Of a stretch of 64,000 bases of DNA, positions 41,486-51,359 are shown in pieces. This DNA comes from SVTX01 sp045577415 (GTDB taxonomy: Bacteria; Bacillota; Clostridia; Oscillospirales; CAG-272): the NCBI GenBank assembly GCA_045577415.1, contig JAZNII010000052.1:1-64000 (forward strand), in the 5' to 3' direction. The notes below the pieces were generated by a model. It searched no databases, was not told the DNA's origin, and worked only from the letters and a program-made list of their open reading frames with translations. The stretch's first letter is position 1; each line of letters starts with the position of its first letter. Made by a program: the position numbers and the translations under genes.

Positions 41486-43276
41486 TTATTTTATCTCCTC
41501 AAAATCCACGGCTCCGTGCTTACAGAGGGGGCAGATGAAGTCCTCGGGGAGATTTTCGCCCTCGTAGATGTAGCCGCAGATCTTGCAGACGTAGCCTTTT
41601 TTGCCCTTTGTCTCGGGCTTGGGCTTGACATTGGCGTGATAGTAGGAGTAGGTCATGGTCTCTCTGTCGGAGATGACTCTCGCCTCGGTCACGGAGCAGA
41701 TAAACATTCCGTGGGTGTCGAGGTCAACATACTGCTCTACCTTAAGCGACATAAAGGAGTTGATATTTCTCGGAAGGAATACCAGACCGTTGTCGGAACG
41801 CAGAGGTTCGCAATCAGCGAACTTGTCCACGTTTCTGCCGCTCTGGAAACCGAATTTCTCAAATACGGCAAAGGGAGCGTCTACCGTGAGGCAGTTGATA
41901 TTCATAATTCCCGTCTGCTTGATGACGTGATGAGAATAATTCGCCTTATTGATGGTCACGGCGATCCTGTTGGGTGTGCTTGTGACCTGTGTTACGGTAT
42001 TGACGATAAGACCGTTGTCCTTCTTGCCGTCGTTTGAGGTCACCACGTAGAGACCGTAACCTATCTTAAAGAGCGCGGTGAGGTCGTTCTTATTTGCGGT
42101 AGAGTCCTGCTGTGCGAGATAGTCACGGCAAAGCTCCTCTGCAAGAGCGTTAAGCTGATTCGTGCTTTCCTCGTTAAGGGCGGAAAGTATCTTAACGGTA
42201 TTCTCGGCATAAGTCAGGTTCTTGCTCTTTTCAAGCATTCCCTTCATGACCTTTGTAGCCATGGGCGCCCAGCTTCCGTTCTCAATGAACGCAACGGTTC
42301 TGTTACTGTAATTGCGCTCGGTCAGGTGGTTGATAAATTCTCTCATAAAGGGGAAAATTTCGGCGTTGTAGGTAGTAGTCGCCAATACGAGCTTACTGTA
42401 TCTGAAGGCGTCCTCGACCGCCTCTGCCATATCGCATCTTGCAAGATCGTTGACCACGACCTTGGGGCAACCGTTAGCTCTCAGCTTGTCGGCAAGCTGA
42501 AGAACCGCCTTTTTGGTGTTGCCGTAGACCGAGGTATAGGCGATAACGATTCCCTCCTCCTCGACCTGATAGCTTGACCAGGTGTTGTAGAGACCAAGGT
42601 AATATCCAAGATTTTCGGTGAGAACGGGTCCGTGAAGGGGGCAGATAGTCTGAATGTCAAGTCCTGCCGCCTTTTTGAGGAGAGATTGAACCTGCGCGCC
42701 GTACTTGCCGACGATACCGATATAGTAGCGTCTTGCCTCGCACGCCCAGTCCTCGTCTGCGTCAAGCGCGCCGAATTTGCCGAAGCCGTCAGCCGAGAAA
42801 AGAACCTTATCGCAGCTATCGTAGGTCACAATGACCTCGGGCCAATGCACCATAGGCGCGGTAACGAAGGTCAACGTGTGCTTTCCGAGAGAAAGAGTAT
42901 CACCCTCGCCCACAACGATCTGCTTGTCCGCAAAATCCTTGCCGAAGAAGTTCTTCATCATAACGAAAGCCTTCTGAGAGGAAACTATTTTCGCCTCGGG
43001 GTAAGCGTTCAGGAAGTTGACGATATTCGCGCTATGGTCGGGCTCCATGTGCTGAATGATCAGATAGTCGGGCTTTTTTGCGCCAAGTGTATTCTGAATG
43101 TTATCAAGCCACTCGTGGGTGAAGTTTGCGTCTACGGTATCCATAACCGCGATCTTTTCGTCGATTATAACGTATGAATTGTAGGAAATTCCGTTAGGCA
43201 CTACGTATTGACCCTCGAAAAGGTCGATATTTCGGTCGTTTACACCTACGTACTTAATATCATTTGTAATTATCAT
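41486..43276 (-). CDS. Flavodiiron protein with flavin reductase and rubredoxin domains
   Basis: A 596-residue cytoplasmic enzyme that reduces O2 to water and/or NO to N2O, protecting anaerobes. Domains in order: beta-lactamase-like diiron domain (about 1-250) with the ligands HMEPDH, MVHWPEV, DGFGKFG and CPLHGP; flavodoxin (about 255-395, YTSVYGNTKKAV) for FMN; flavin-reductase-like domain (about 405-540); and C-terminal rubredoxin (CKICGYIYEGE, then CPLCKHG). The fused reductase and rubredoxin may let it take electrons from NAD(P)H without separate partners. The start at 43276 has GAGGT upstream; a slightly longer frame exists. Confidence 0.93.
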   Translation of the reverse strand: MIITNDIKYVGVNDRNIDLFEGQYVVPNGISYNSYVIIDEKIAVMDTVDANFTHEWLDNIQNTLGAKKPDYLIIQHMEPDHSANIVNFLNAYPEAKIVSSQKAFVMMKNFFGKDFADKQIVVGEGDTLSLGKHTLTFVTAPMVHWPEVIVTYDSCDKVLFSADGFGKFGALDADEDWACEARRYYIGIVGKYGAQVQSLLKKAAGLDIQTICPLHGPVLTENLGYYLGLYNTWSSYQVEEEGIVIAYTSVYGNTKKAVLQLADKLRANGCPKVVVNDLARCDMAEAVEDAFRYSKLVLATTTYNAEIFPFMREFINHLTERNYSNRTVAFIENGSWAPMATKVMKGMLEKSKNLTYAENTVKILSALNEESTNQLNALAEELCRDYLAQQDSTANKNDLTALFKIGYGLYVVTSNDGKKDNGLIVNTVTQVTSTPNRIAVTINKANYSHHVIKQTGIMNINCLTVDAPFAVFEKFGFQSGRNVDKFADCEPLRSDNGLVFLPRNINSFMSLKVEQYVDLDTHGMFICSVTEARVISDRETMTYSYYHANVKPKPETKGKKGYVCKICGYIYEGENLPEDFICPLCKHGAVDFEEIK

Positions 43277-43316
43277 TTTATACCTCTTATACCTCAATTA
43301 TGATTTTCATTTGTTT

Positions 43317-44018
43317 TTACCAAAGTAAGGGGAGAATAATACCGCCGCTAACAAGCGATTCGAACCATTCCACAAGATACTCTATTATGTAAGGCATAAC
43401 ACTGCCCAATATCTCATGTATAATATCTCCCAAAACTCCGGTTGCTATAGATCCAAAAACCGGCGCTAATATTGCTAAAATCGGAGTAATTATTGATATT
43501 ATACTGCTAAGAAACGACGTAACAAAAGCAAGCACAAAGCTGACAATAAACGAAAGTACATCAAACACAAACGCAAGAACGAATAATATCAGCAAAAGAA
43601 CTATTATCAATCCCAGCAATATTGTGGATATAAGTCCGAAAATATATCCCAACTTCATTATCTTTGACGTATTGCCCTTCTTCTTGACGATCCTTGAAAA
43701 TACAATGGCAAGGATACCAAAGATTAGAGGAGCTATACACATCAAGATATGTACTATAGGAACGATAGATCCTACAATTAAGCTCAAAATGATCGTGAGC
43801 AGACCAAAGAGCAAATTCATCATTGCTCCGGCAAACGCGATAAACGCGAATATCATAGATAAAAGCGCCAACACTTTACCGTGTTGCTTTTTCACTGTTT
43901 TTGTGTCACTGCCGTCAAGCATTTCAACCTTATATGTCTCATTTTTATCTGAAGCATTTAACGATTCGTCAACCAATTCACTCGTCACAACGGTTGTTTC
44001 CTTTTTCTTATCTTCCAT
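43317..44018 (-). CDS. Multi-pass membrane protein of unknown function
   Basis: A 233-residue protein with an acidic, Glu/Lys-rich N-terminal tail of about 45 residues and then at least five hydrophobic stretches (KVLALLSMIFAFIAFAGAMM first). No enzyme motif is visible. The start at 44018 has GAGGTG 6 nt upstream. It is adjacent to, and similar in layout to, the next gene, so both may come from one duplication. The layout recalls DUF4190-like proteins, but I cannot assign the family. Confidence 0.65.
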   Translation of the reverse strand: MEDKKKETTVVTSELVDESLNASDKNETYKVEMLDGSDTKTVKKQHGKVLALLSMIFAFIAFAGAMMNLLFGLLTIILSLIVGSIVPIVHILMCIAPLIFGILAIVFSRIVKKKGNTSKIMKLGYIFGLISTILLGLIIVLLLILFVLAFVFDVLSFIVSFVLAFVTSFLSSIISIITPILAILAPVFGSIATGVLGDIIHEILGSVMPYIIEYLVEWFESLVSGGIILPLLW

Positions 44019-44054
44019 AATGAACACCTCAAAAGTTATTTTTTATCATTTTAA

Positions 44055-44756
44055 TTACAGCAGAAACGCCGCGCATAACGTTGATGGGATTATCAAATTC
44101 ACCAAAAACTGTACCAACAAATCGATCATAGGATTAATTATTAGCAGTAACACTACTGCAATCAAAAGAAGCAATATCTCCAACAATCCCAGTGCAACGA
44201 TTAGTAAAACAATGAACACAAACGCTAAAATGGGAACTAACACAAACAACAAGCTTAAAGCAAGTCCGAAAATTCCCGCCAGAATTCCTATAGTTGAATA
44301 GATGGATTTATGCTTATATCTTTTCGTAGACAGAGCTGCCCCAATACCTATAAGCGCAAAGATCGGATTTCCCATAAAAACGCTACAGGAAAGCAATCCG
44401 CACACGAAAGAGATTATTGAGCGTTCCTGCAAGACAGTTTCGTCGGGAATCTTTTTAGCCGTCTTTTTTTTCTTTAATCCTTTACCCTTTTCCCCACTTG
44501 CGTCGAAAGAATCGGGGGTTCCGTCATCATCCTCGGACACATGGGACTCACTATACTTTTTGAAATCCTCGTCGTCTAAATGTATCTCGACGGGTTCATG
44601 GTCGAAATAATCGTCCTCCGAGCCATTCCCCTCATGAAATTCTTCATTCGAAGGGTCTACGAGGGACTTTTTATTTTCAGTCCCCTCGGTCTCGACCTCT
44701 TGATCTGTATTTTGAAGCTCAGCTTCATAAGATTGCGTGTTTTTTTCGTCTTTCAT
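44055..44756 (-). CDS. Acidic-tailed membrane protein of unknown function
   Basis: A 233-residue protein. The first 108 residues are hydrophilic and very acidic (SEDDYFDHEPVEIHLDDED), ending in a Lys patch (KGKGLKKKKTAKK). Four or five membrane segments follow (ISFVCGLLSCSVFMG first), and the last is a long continuous hydrophobic stretch reaching the C-terminus. It lies 36 nt upstream of a similar gene and 31 nt downstream of glmM on the same strand, so the three are probably co-transcribed. Function unknown. Confidence 0.62.
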   Translation of the reverse strand: MKDEKNTQSYEAELQNTDQEVETEGTENKKSLVDPSNEEFHEGNGSEDDYFDHEPVEIHLDDEDFKKYSESHVSEDDDGTPDSFDASGEKGKGLKKKKTAKKIPDETVLQERSIISFVCGLLSCSVFMGNPIFALIGIGAALSTKRYKHKSIYSTIGILAGIFGLALSLLFVLVPILAFVFIVLLIVALGLLEILLLLIAVVLLLIINPMIDLLVQFLVNLIIPSTLCAAFLL

Positions 44757-44787
44757 AATTAAACACCTGAATTTACTAAATTTGCGT

Positions 44788-46155
44788 TTACTCCACCGAA
44801 TATCCTTGCTTGCAGATCTCGTCCGTAACGATCTTGATACATCTTCGGCAGGTCTCGTCGTCCTTCGCCTCCGACATTACTCGGATCACAGGCTCAGTTC
44901 CCGACTTGCGAAGCAACATTCTTCCGTCTCCGCAAAGATCCGCCTCGGCGCGCTTCAGAGCTGCAAGCACGTTTTCGTCCTTCATAACCTTTTCTTTATC
45001 AGCCTCGCGCACTCTTACATTAACAGTCATCTGAGGATAGGTGACAACAGGCTCTGCCAGCTTTGCCAAAGTAGCCTTCTTGGCGATCATTACCTCCATC
45101 ATCTTAAGGCTGGTAAGGACTCCGTCCCCCGTAGACGCAAAGCGGCTGAAGATTATATGACCCGACTGCTCTCCGCCAATGCAGTTGTTATGCTCGGACA
45201 TATAGTCATGAACGTTCTTATCTCCAACAGCGGTCTGGGCATAGTCGATGCCGATCTCGTCAAGCGCCTTGAAAAAGCCAAGGTTGGACATAACGGTTGC
45301 AACTACGGTATTGTTGGTAAGCTCGCCAAGCTCCTTGAGGTAACGGGAATAGATATATAGTATCTTATCGCCGTCTACTACCTGACCGTTTTCGTCAACG
45401 CAAAGGCAACGGTCTGCGTCTCCGTCGAAGGCAAAGCCCACGTCCATGCCGTTTTCAACCACATACTTGCAGAGATGCTCGATGTGTGTGCTTCCCGCGT
45501 CGCGGTTGATGTTCGTTCCGTCGGGGTCGGCGTTGATAACGTAGGTTTTTGCTCCGAGAGCGTCAAAAACAGCCTTTGCAATAGTCCAGGACGCGCCGTT
45601 TGCGCAGTCAAGAGCGATCTTATACTTTTTGAAGGAGTACTTTCCAAGGGAGATGAGATAGCCGACGTAGCGGTTTCTTCCCGCAACGTAGTCAACGGTG
45701 CGACCTATCTTTTCCTTAAGCGCAAAGGGGATCTCACCGATCTTGCCGTCAAGATAATCCTCTACCTTCTCAATAATATCATCGTCCATCTTCTCGCCGT
45801 GAGCGTTGATGAGCTTGATACCATTATCGTAAAAGGGATTATGGCTTGCGGAGATCATAATTCCGCAGTCAAAGGAATCGACCTTGGTAATATACGCAAC
45901 TGATGGTGTGGTGGTAACGTGCATAAGACAAGCGTCAGCGCCCGACGCGGTTATACCTGCCGCAAGCGCGTACTCAAACATATAGGACGAGCGTCTGGTG
46001 TCTTTACCGATAAGGATCCTCGCGCCCTCGTCGTCGCCCTCGTGGTTTTGTCCGTAGTACCAACCGAGAAAGCGTCCGATCTTAAATGCGTGATCAACTG
46101 TTAAAACAACGTTAGCCTCGCCTCTGAATCCGTCTGTTCCGAAATATCTCCCCAT
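44788..46155 (-). CDS. glmM: Phosphoglucosamine mutase
   Basis: A 455-residue GlmM that turns glucosamine-6-phosphate into glucosamine-1-phosphate for UDP-GlcNAc and thus for peptidoglycan. The start YFGTDGFRGEAN, the phosphoserine loop MISASHNPFYDNG, the metal loop DGDADRCLCVD and the sugar motif GGEQSGHI are intact. The start at 46155 follows GGAG. A hexapeptide-repeat protein resembling the C-terminal half of GlmU is directly upstream, suggesting a joint role in amino-sugar metabolism. Confidence 0.96.
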   Translation of the reverse strand: MGRYFGTDGFRGEANVVLTVDHAFKIGRFLGWYYGQNHEGDDEGARILIGKDTRRSSYMFEYALAAGITASGADACLMHVTTTPSVAYITKVDSFDCGIMISASHNPFYDNGIKLINAHGEKMDDDIIEKVEDYLDGKIGEIPFALKEKIGRTVDYVAGRNRYVGYLISLGKYSFKKYKIALDCANGASWTIAKAVFDALGAKTYVINADPDGTNINRDAGSTHIEHLCKYVVENGMDVGFAFDGDADRCLCVDENGQVVDGDKILYIYSRYLKELGELTNNTVVATVMSNLGFFKALDEIGIDYAQTAVGDKNVHDYMSEHNNCIGGEQSGHIIFSRFASTGDGVLTSLKMMEVMIAKKATLAKLAEPVVTYPQMTVNVRVREADKEKVMKDENVLAALKRAEADLCGDGRMLLRKSGTEPVIRVMSEAKDDETCRRCIKIVTDEICKQGYSVE

Positions 46156-46191
46156 TTTCTTTTCTCCAATCAAATTTATATAAGATTAGTG

Positions 46192-46854
46192 TCAAATGCG
46201 TTTAACTATATTTCCGCTCGACTTGAATATCGAGCCTTCAGGCACGACTCCGCGAACCGAGGACAAGGGATATACCGAGGATCCTCTGCCAACCACCGTT
46301 CCGGGATTGAGGACAGAGCCACATCCGACCTCAACGAAGTCTCCGAGCATCGCTCCAACCTTTTTTCTGCCGGTTTCAATTTTTTCGCCGTCTTGGCTCT
46401 TTATAACAACAAGGGTTTTATCGCTCTTTACATTGCTGGTAATAGAGCCTGCACCCATGTGCGACTTGTATCCGAGGATGCTGTCGCCGACGTAATTGTA
46501 GTGAGGCACCTGAACGTTATCGAAAAGTATGCAGTTTTTCAGCTCTGTGGAGTTTCCGACAACGCAATTCTCACCGACAAGGACGCTTCCTCGTATAAAT
46601 GCTCCGGGACGAACCTCGGTATTATGACCTATAATACAAGGACCTTCAATATAATTATTAGGATATATCTTTGCACTCTTGGAGATCCAAACATTCTCGC
46701 CTACCTTATCGTAAAGCTCGCCGTCAAGGGTATTTCCGAGGGCAATTATCATTTCCTTGATGCCCGCAAGAGCCTCCCAAGGATACGTGTAATCTGAAAG
46801 ATAATCTTTCGCAAGAGAGTGTGAAAGATCGTAGAGATCGATAATTTTTACCAT
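46192..46854 (-). CDS. Left-handed beta-helix protein, GlmU-like without the uridyltransferase domain
   Basis: A 220-residue protein. A short N-terminal helical part (about 60 residues) precedes repeated hexapeptides ([LIV]-G-x4), such as CIIGHNTEVRPGAFIRGSVL and SILGYKSHMGAGSITSN, which form a left-handed beta-helix. These phrases, including VRPGAFIRG and GAGSITSN, resemble the acetyltransferase half of GlmU and sugar-nucleotide enzymes. No nucleotidyltransferase loop is present. It lies 36 nt upstream of glmM on the same strand. It may acetylate an amino sugar or be a sugar-binding relative. Confidence 0.8.
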   Translation of the reverse strand: MVKIIDLYDLSHSLAKDYLSDYTYPWEALAGIKEMIIALGNTLDGELYDKVGENVWISKSAKIYPNNYIEGPCIIGHNTEVRPGAFIRGSVLVGENCVVGNSTELKNCILFDNVQVPHYNYVGDSILGYKSHMGAGSITSNVKSDKTLVVIKSQDGEKIETGRKKVGAMLGDFVEVGCGSVLNPGTVVGRGSSVYPLSSVRGVVPEGSIFKSSGNIVKRI

Positions 46855-46902
46855 AAAAAATCCCTTCATCCTTAAGTTTAAGGCAAATATAATATAAAAT
46901 TT

Positions 46903-49293
46903 TTATTTCAATTCAACTACGGTAACTCCGCCGTCGCCCTCGCCAAACTGACCTATGCGGAAGCTTGATATGCGTTTGTCGCCCTTGAGGAACTTCCAAA
47001 GGGCGGTCTTGAGCGCTCCCGTTCCCTTTCCGTGGATAAGTCTTACGGTTCTGACGTTAGCTAACGTCGCCTCGTCGAAATATTTGTCAACCGCAAGCCA
47101 GGCTTCATCGCCTGTCATACCGCGGAGGTCTATCTCATCCTTGAAGGTAGTGGTTCTGGTCACGGAATATGAGGACGCTTTGACCTTTTTGTCGCCGCTT
47201 ATGACCTTCGGTTCATTTTCCTTAAGTCGAAGATCCTTAATATTTACTCTCGTCTGCAAAATACCCGCCTGAACTCTTACGTTGCCCGATTTATCGGGAT
47301 CGTCAAGCAAAGTCGCTTCGCTGCCAAGTGTCACCACCGTAACGAGATCGCCCTTTTTGAGCTTTCTCGGCAGGACGTAATTTTCGTCGACCTTAGGCTT
47401 CTCCACGGGGTCAAATTTATCGGAATTTTCTCTCCAATGGTCTCTTACCGCCCGTCTCGCTCTGTCAAGCTCGCTACCGAGATTTTCGGAGTCCTTAGCC
47501 TTGCGCACCTTGTCCATCTGCTCCATAATGAAGTCGCTGGAAGCCTTTGCGCTCGTGACCATACTGACCGCTTTCGCTCTTGCCTTTTCAAGCTCGCGCT
47601 CGGACTCGTCAAGTCTTGACTGTATCTTTTTCTCTGCCTCCGCCTTAAATCTCTCGTAATCGGCTCGCATCTGCTCGGTCTCCTCGCGAGCTTTGTCCAT
47701 TTCAAGACGGCTTCGCTCCATCTGACCGATTATATCCTCAAATTTTCTGTTATCGGTGCTGATGTAGTTTTCCGCGTTGTTTATTATCTCCTTGGGCAAT
47801 CCAAGCTTTTCGGAAATCGCGAAAGCATTGGACTTACCGGGTGTGCCGATTATCAGCTTATAGGTAGGCTTCAGCGTCTCAACGTCGAACTCGCAGGACG
47901 CGTTGCAAACACCCTCGGTATCAAGGGCATAGGCTTTCAGCTCTGCATAGTGGGTAGTTGCCGCGCACATAGCGCCCTTACTTCTTACGAAATCGATGAT
48001 AGATACCGCAAGCGCCGCGCCCTCAACGGGATCTGTTCCCACACCAAGCTCATCGAAAAGAACCAAGGAGCGGTTGCCCACGCTTTCCATGAACGAAACA
48101 ATATTTACCATGTGTGACGAGAAGGTAGAGAGTGACTGCTCAATGCTCTGCTCGTCGCCGATGTCAACGAGAATACTGTCACAGACCGTGACGACGCTTC
48201 CCTCGTCGGCGGGGATATGAAGACCCGACTGCGCCATAAGGATAAACAGTCCCAGAGTTTTCAAGGTAACCGTCTTACCGCCCGTGTTGGGACCCGTGAT
48301 TATCATAGTGTCGTAGCCATCGCCAAGGCGCACGTTGATGGGAACGACCCTGTCCTTATCAATAAGGGGATGTCTTGCGCGCTTTAGCTCTACCGTTCTC
48401 TCCCCGGTGACCGTGGGAGCGGAGGCGTTCATAGCGATAGACATCTGCGCGCAAGCAAAGGCAACCGCCAATTCGGTGATGTTTCTGTAATTGAGCCAGA
48501 TAGCGTTGGAGTTCTCCGAGACCTGAGTCGAGAGAGCCGAGAGTATCTTTTCGATCTCGTGCTGCTCCTTGGACTCAAGAACGCGCAGCTCGTTATTTGC
48601 TTCAACCACCGCCACAGGCTCGACGAATATAGTCGCCCCCGAGGAAGACGTGTCGTGGATAAGTCCCTTGACCTCATTTTTGCACTCTGCCTTTACAGGG
48701 ATAACGTATCTGCCGTTTCTGGTAGTTACGATATTCTCTTGCAGATATTTTGAGTGCGAACCGCCCTGAACGTACTTTTGCAACGTCTCTTTTATCTTGT
48801 TATTGGTTATTCTTATCTGTCTGCGGATGTTTGCCAGAGTGTCCGACGCCTCGTCGGCGATCAGCTCCTCGGAAATTATGGATCGGCTTATTCTCTCCTC
48901 AAGGGTTCGGTTTGGCATAAGACGGTCAAATACCTCGTCGAGAACGGTATCAAAAAGATGATTTCCGTGACAGTAATCCACCAGCATTCTCGCCGTGCGA
49001 AGCACGGATGCTATCGCCAAAAGCTCCCCCGGCGAGAGTATCGCGCCCTTGTCTGCTCTTTCGCAGGATTCTGACACGTCCTTGACCATACCGAACGAGG
49101 GCATTCCCTTTGCGTCACACAATCTTTTTGCGTCTGTGGTGCGTCTCTGCTTTTTCAGAACCGACCCTATGTCGTCCGAGGGCATGAGAAGCCTTGCCGC
49201 CGTCTTTGCCCCCTCGGTGGGAGCGTAGGATGCCAGCATTTCGCAGATCTTATCAAATTCAAGTGAACGTAATGTTTTTTCGTTAAAGCTCAT
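46903..49293 (-). CDS. mutS2: MutS2 protein with Smr domain
   Basis: A 796-residue MutS2. The ATPase has Walker A GPNTGGKTVTLKT and Walker B LVLFDELGVGTDPVEG. A coiled coil (about 515-625) follows, then a KOW-like linker, and the C-terminal Smr endonuclease domain with DLRGMTG and HGKGTGALK. It lacks the mismatch-reading N-terminal domain of MutS. MutS2 is known to suppress recombination in some species and, in Bacillus, to bind collided ribosomes, so both roles are possible. It begins 24 nt after dxs on the same strand. Confidence 0.95.
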   Translation of the reverse strand: MSFNEKTLRSLEFDKICEMLASYAPTEGAKTAARLLMPSDDIGSVLKKQRRTTDAKRLCDAKGMPSFGMVKDVSESCERADKGAILSPGELLAIASVLRTARMLVDYCHGNHLFDTVLDEVFDRLMPNRTLEERISRSIISEELIADEASDTLANIRRQIRITNNKIKETLQKYVQGGSHSKYLQENIVTTRNGRYVIPVKAECKNEVKGLIHDTSSSGATIFVEPVAVVEANNELRVLESKEQHEIEKILSALSTQVSENSNAIWLNYRNITELAVAFACAQMSIAMNASAPTVTGERTVELKRARHPLIDKDRVVPINVRLGDGYDTMIITGPNTGGKTVTLKTLGLFILMAQSGLHIPADEGSVVTVCDSILVDIGDEQSIEQSLSTFSSHMVNIVSFMESVGNRSLVLFDELGVGTDPVEGAALAVSIIDFVRSKGAMCAATTHYAELKAYALDTEGVCNASCEFDVETLKPTYKLIIGTPGKSNAFAISEKLGLPKEIINNAENYISTDNRKFEDIIGQMERSRLEMDKAREETEQMRADYERFKAEAEKKIQSRLDESERELEKARAKAVSMVTSAKASSDFIMEQMDKVRKAKDSENLGSELDRARRAVRDHWRENSDKFDPVEKPKVDENYVLPRKLKKGDLVTVVTLGSEATLLDDPDKSGNVRVQAGILQTRVNIKDLRLKENEPKVISGDKKVKASSYSVTRTTTFKDEIDLRGMTGDEAWLAVDKYFDEATLANVRTVRLIHGKGTGALKTALWKFLKGDKRISSFRIGQFGEGDGGVTVVELK

Positions 49294-49316
49294 ATCAAAG
49301 TTAATTAAAGTATAAA

Positions 49317-51197
49317 TTAAAAGTTTTTCAACCTTTCGGAAATAGACGTAGCGTCAAGTCCCGACGCCGAAAGATAACTCTCACCCTCAGCTCTTGAAAC
49401 AAAGGCATCGGTGGCAGCAAGAATATCATACTTGACCATATCAAGAACACCGAGAGGACGAAGTGACTCTGCCAGCATCATGCCAAAGCCGCCCGCCTTG
49501 ATCTCCTCCTCAACGAAAAGAAGATTTTCGGGTCTGACCTCTTTTAATATTTCAAAGATTTCAGTCGCAAGAGAGTCATAAGGAGCAAGATACTCGCAAA
49601 GCAGGATGCCAACGTCGTCCCTCTGCTCCGAAAGCATATTTTTCGCCTTTAAGCACTCTTTCACGATACGACCGTGAGTGATAATTAAAGTTTTTGGCTT
49701 TTTATCGTCGAAAAAATCAGTACGAACACCGATTTTTTCAATTTTTTCGTCCTTATAGAAGGCTTCGATCACCTCCGCCGACACGCTTCCACTGGGATAC
49801 CTGATCACAGCTGAGCAAGAGCCGTTCACTGCCTCCTTTAAGGAAAGCCTCAATCCCTCGTAGCTTACCGGCGCGTATATTTTAACTCCGGGTATCTGGG
49901 AAACAAAAGCAACGTCAAAGATTCCGTGGTGAGTTGCTCCGTCAGCGTTATTGAATCCTGCTCTGTCCACGCAGAACACAACGGGAAGTCTTTGAAGCGC
50001 TACGTCGTGTATCATCTGATCGTAGCTTCTCTGCAAGAATGACGAATAGACCGCAAACACAGGCTTATATCCGGTTGCCGACAGTCCCGCCGCAAAGGTG
50101 ACGGCGTGTTCCTCGGCGATGCCTACGTCGAAAAATCTATTGGGAAATTCAGACGCGAAGCGATCAAGACCGGTTCCCGAACTCATAGCGGCGGTTATCG
50201 CGCATATTTTTTCGTCATTCTCTGCCATAGAGCAGATAGCCTTGCCGAATTCTTCCGAATAATTGGATTCGGCGCACGGCGCGTCAGAGGGGCGAAGTCC
50301 GTGATACTTATTGGGATTATCCTCCGCGGGAGCGTATCCCTTACCCTTTTGGGTCTTGAGATGGACAAGCACGCTCTCTCCCGCATTTTTCGCGGCATCA
50401 AGTAGCGCTTCAACATCCTCAAAATTATTTCCGTCGGCAGGACCAAGATAATAAAGTCCCAGATCCTCGAAATAATTGCTGCTGTATATCAGGTTCTTTA
50501 CAGACTTCTTGCACCATCTTATAGCGCGGAAAAGTCCGTTACCCACAAGCGGTATCTTTTTTATAAAGGACACTGTAAATCTTTTGGCTTTAAAATAACC
50601 TCTCTTATGACGAAGCTTTGAAATATTTTTTGCGAAACGACCGATATTCCTTGATATGGACATCTCGTTTTCGTTGAGAATGATTATCAGCTTCAGATCC
50701 TTGTCGCAGTTGTTCAGCGCCTCGTGAATCATACCACCCGTAAAGGCTCCGTCACCAAGCACTACAACAGTATATGCATCCGAACCCGATATTTTATCAG
50801 CCTTTGCAAATCCCAACGCCGCGGATAGCGATGTAGAGCTATGTCCCGCGCCGAAGCAATCGTATTCGCTCTCGTCGCGATTGGTAAATCCCGTAATTCC
50901 GCCGGGACGCCTCAAGGTATCAAAATTTTGGTATCTCCCCGTAAGAAGCTTATGGGTATAGCTTTGGTGACCTACGTCGAAAATTATATGATCCCCAGGA
51001 CAGTTAAAGACCTTATGTATAGCAACGCTCAGTTCCACCGCGCCAAGATTTGAGGCAAGATGTCCGCCGTTGTTTTCGGTGACTTCTACGATACACTCGC
51101 GTATCTCGCCGCAAAGCGCGTTTATTTCCTCAGAGGTAAGACCCTTTACATCTTCTGGAGAGTTTACTCTACCGAGATATTTGTATTCACTTTTCAT
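49317..51197 (-). CDS. dxs: 1-deoxy-D-xylulose-5-phosphate synthase
   Basis: A 626-residue thiamine-diphosphate enzyme that makes DXP from pyruvate and glyceraldehyde-3-phosphate, the first step of the MEP isoprenoid pathway. The start region SNLGAVELSVAIH, the GHQSY motif, and the TPP loop GDGAFTGGMIHEALNN are present, followed by the transketolase pyrimidine domain (CVDRAGFNNADGATHHG) and C-terminal domain. No other MEP gene is nearby. Upstream 51198-51318 is AT-rich and probably holds its promoter. Confidence 0.96.
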   Translation of the reverse strand: MKSEYKYLGRVNSPEDVKGLTSEEINALCGEIRECIVEVTENNGGHLASNLGAVELSVAIHKVFNCPGDHIIFDVGHQSYTHKLLTGRYQNFDTLRRPGGITGFTNRDESEYDCFGAGHSSTSLSAALGFAKADKISGSDAYTVVVLGDGAFTGGMIHEALNNCDKDLKLIIILNENEMSISRNIGRFAKNISKLRHKRGYFKAKRFTVSFIKKIPLVGNGLFRAIRWCKKSVKNLIYSSNYFEDLGLYYLGPADGNNFEDVEALLDAAKNAGESVLVHLKTQKGKGYAPAEDNPNKYHGLRPSDAPCAESNYSEEFGKAICSMAENDEKICAITAAMSSGTGLDRFASEFPNRFFDVGIAEEHAVTFAAGLSATGYKPVFAVYSSFLQRSYDQMIHDVALQRLPVVFCVDRAGFNNADGATHHGIFDVAFVSQIPGVKIYAPVSYEGLRLSLKEAVNGSCSAVIRYPSGSVSAEVIEAFYKDEKIEKIGVRTDFFDDKKPKTLIITHGRIVKECLKAKNMLSEQRDDVGILLCEYLAPYDSLATEIFEILKEVRPENLLFVEEEIKAGGFGMMLAESLRPLGVLDMVKYDILAATDAFVSRAEGESYLSASGLDATSISERLKNF

Positions 51198-51318
51198 CGA
51201 CAGAGACTCCTCTCTATTAATACAACATATTATAATTATACATTATATATTCTAACACTTTTCGTCTCTATTGTAAAGGGGGTTTTGCAAAAAAATCGGC
51301 TTATGCGTAGCTAAATAT

Positions 51319-51346
51319 CAAAAAAAGGCGCTTTCGCGCCTTTTTT
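51319..51346 (-). terminator. Intrinsic terminator after the small lipoprotein
   Basis: GGCGC and GCGCC around a TTTC loop, with A7 on the left and T6 on the right (51319-51346). It lies 14 nt past the stop of the lipoprotein gene. Confidence 0.88.
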
Positions 51347-51359
51347 GCTTAAATAATTA

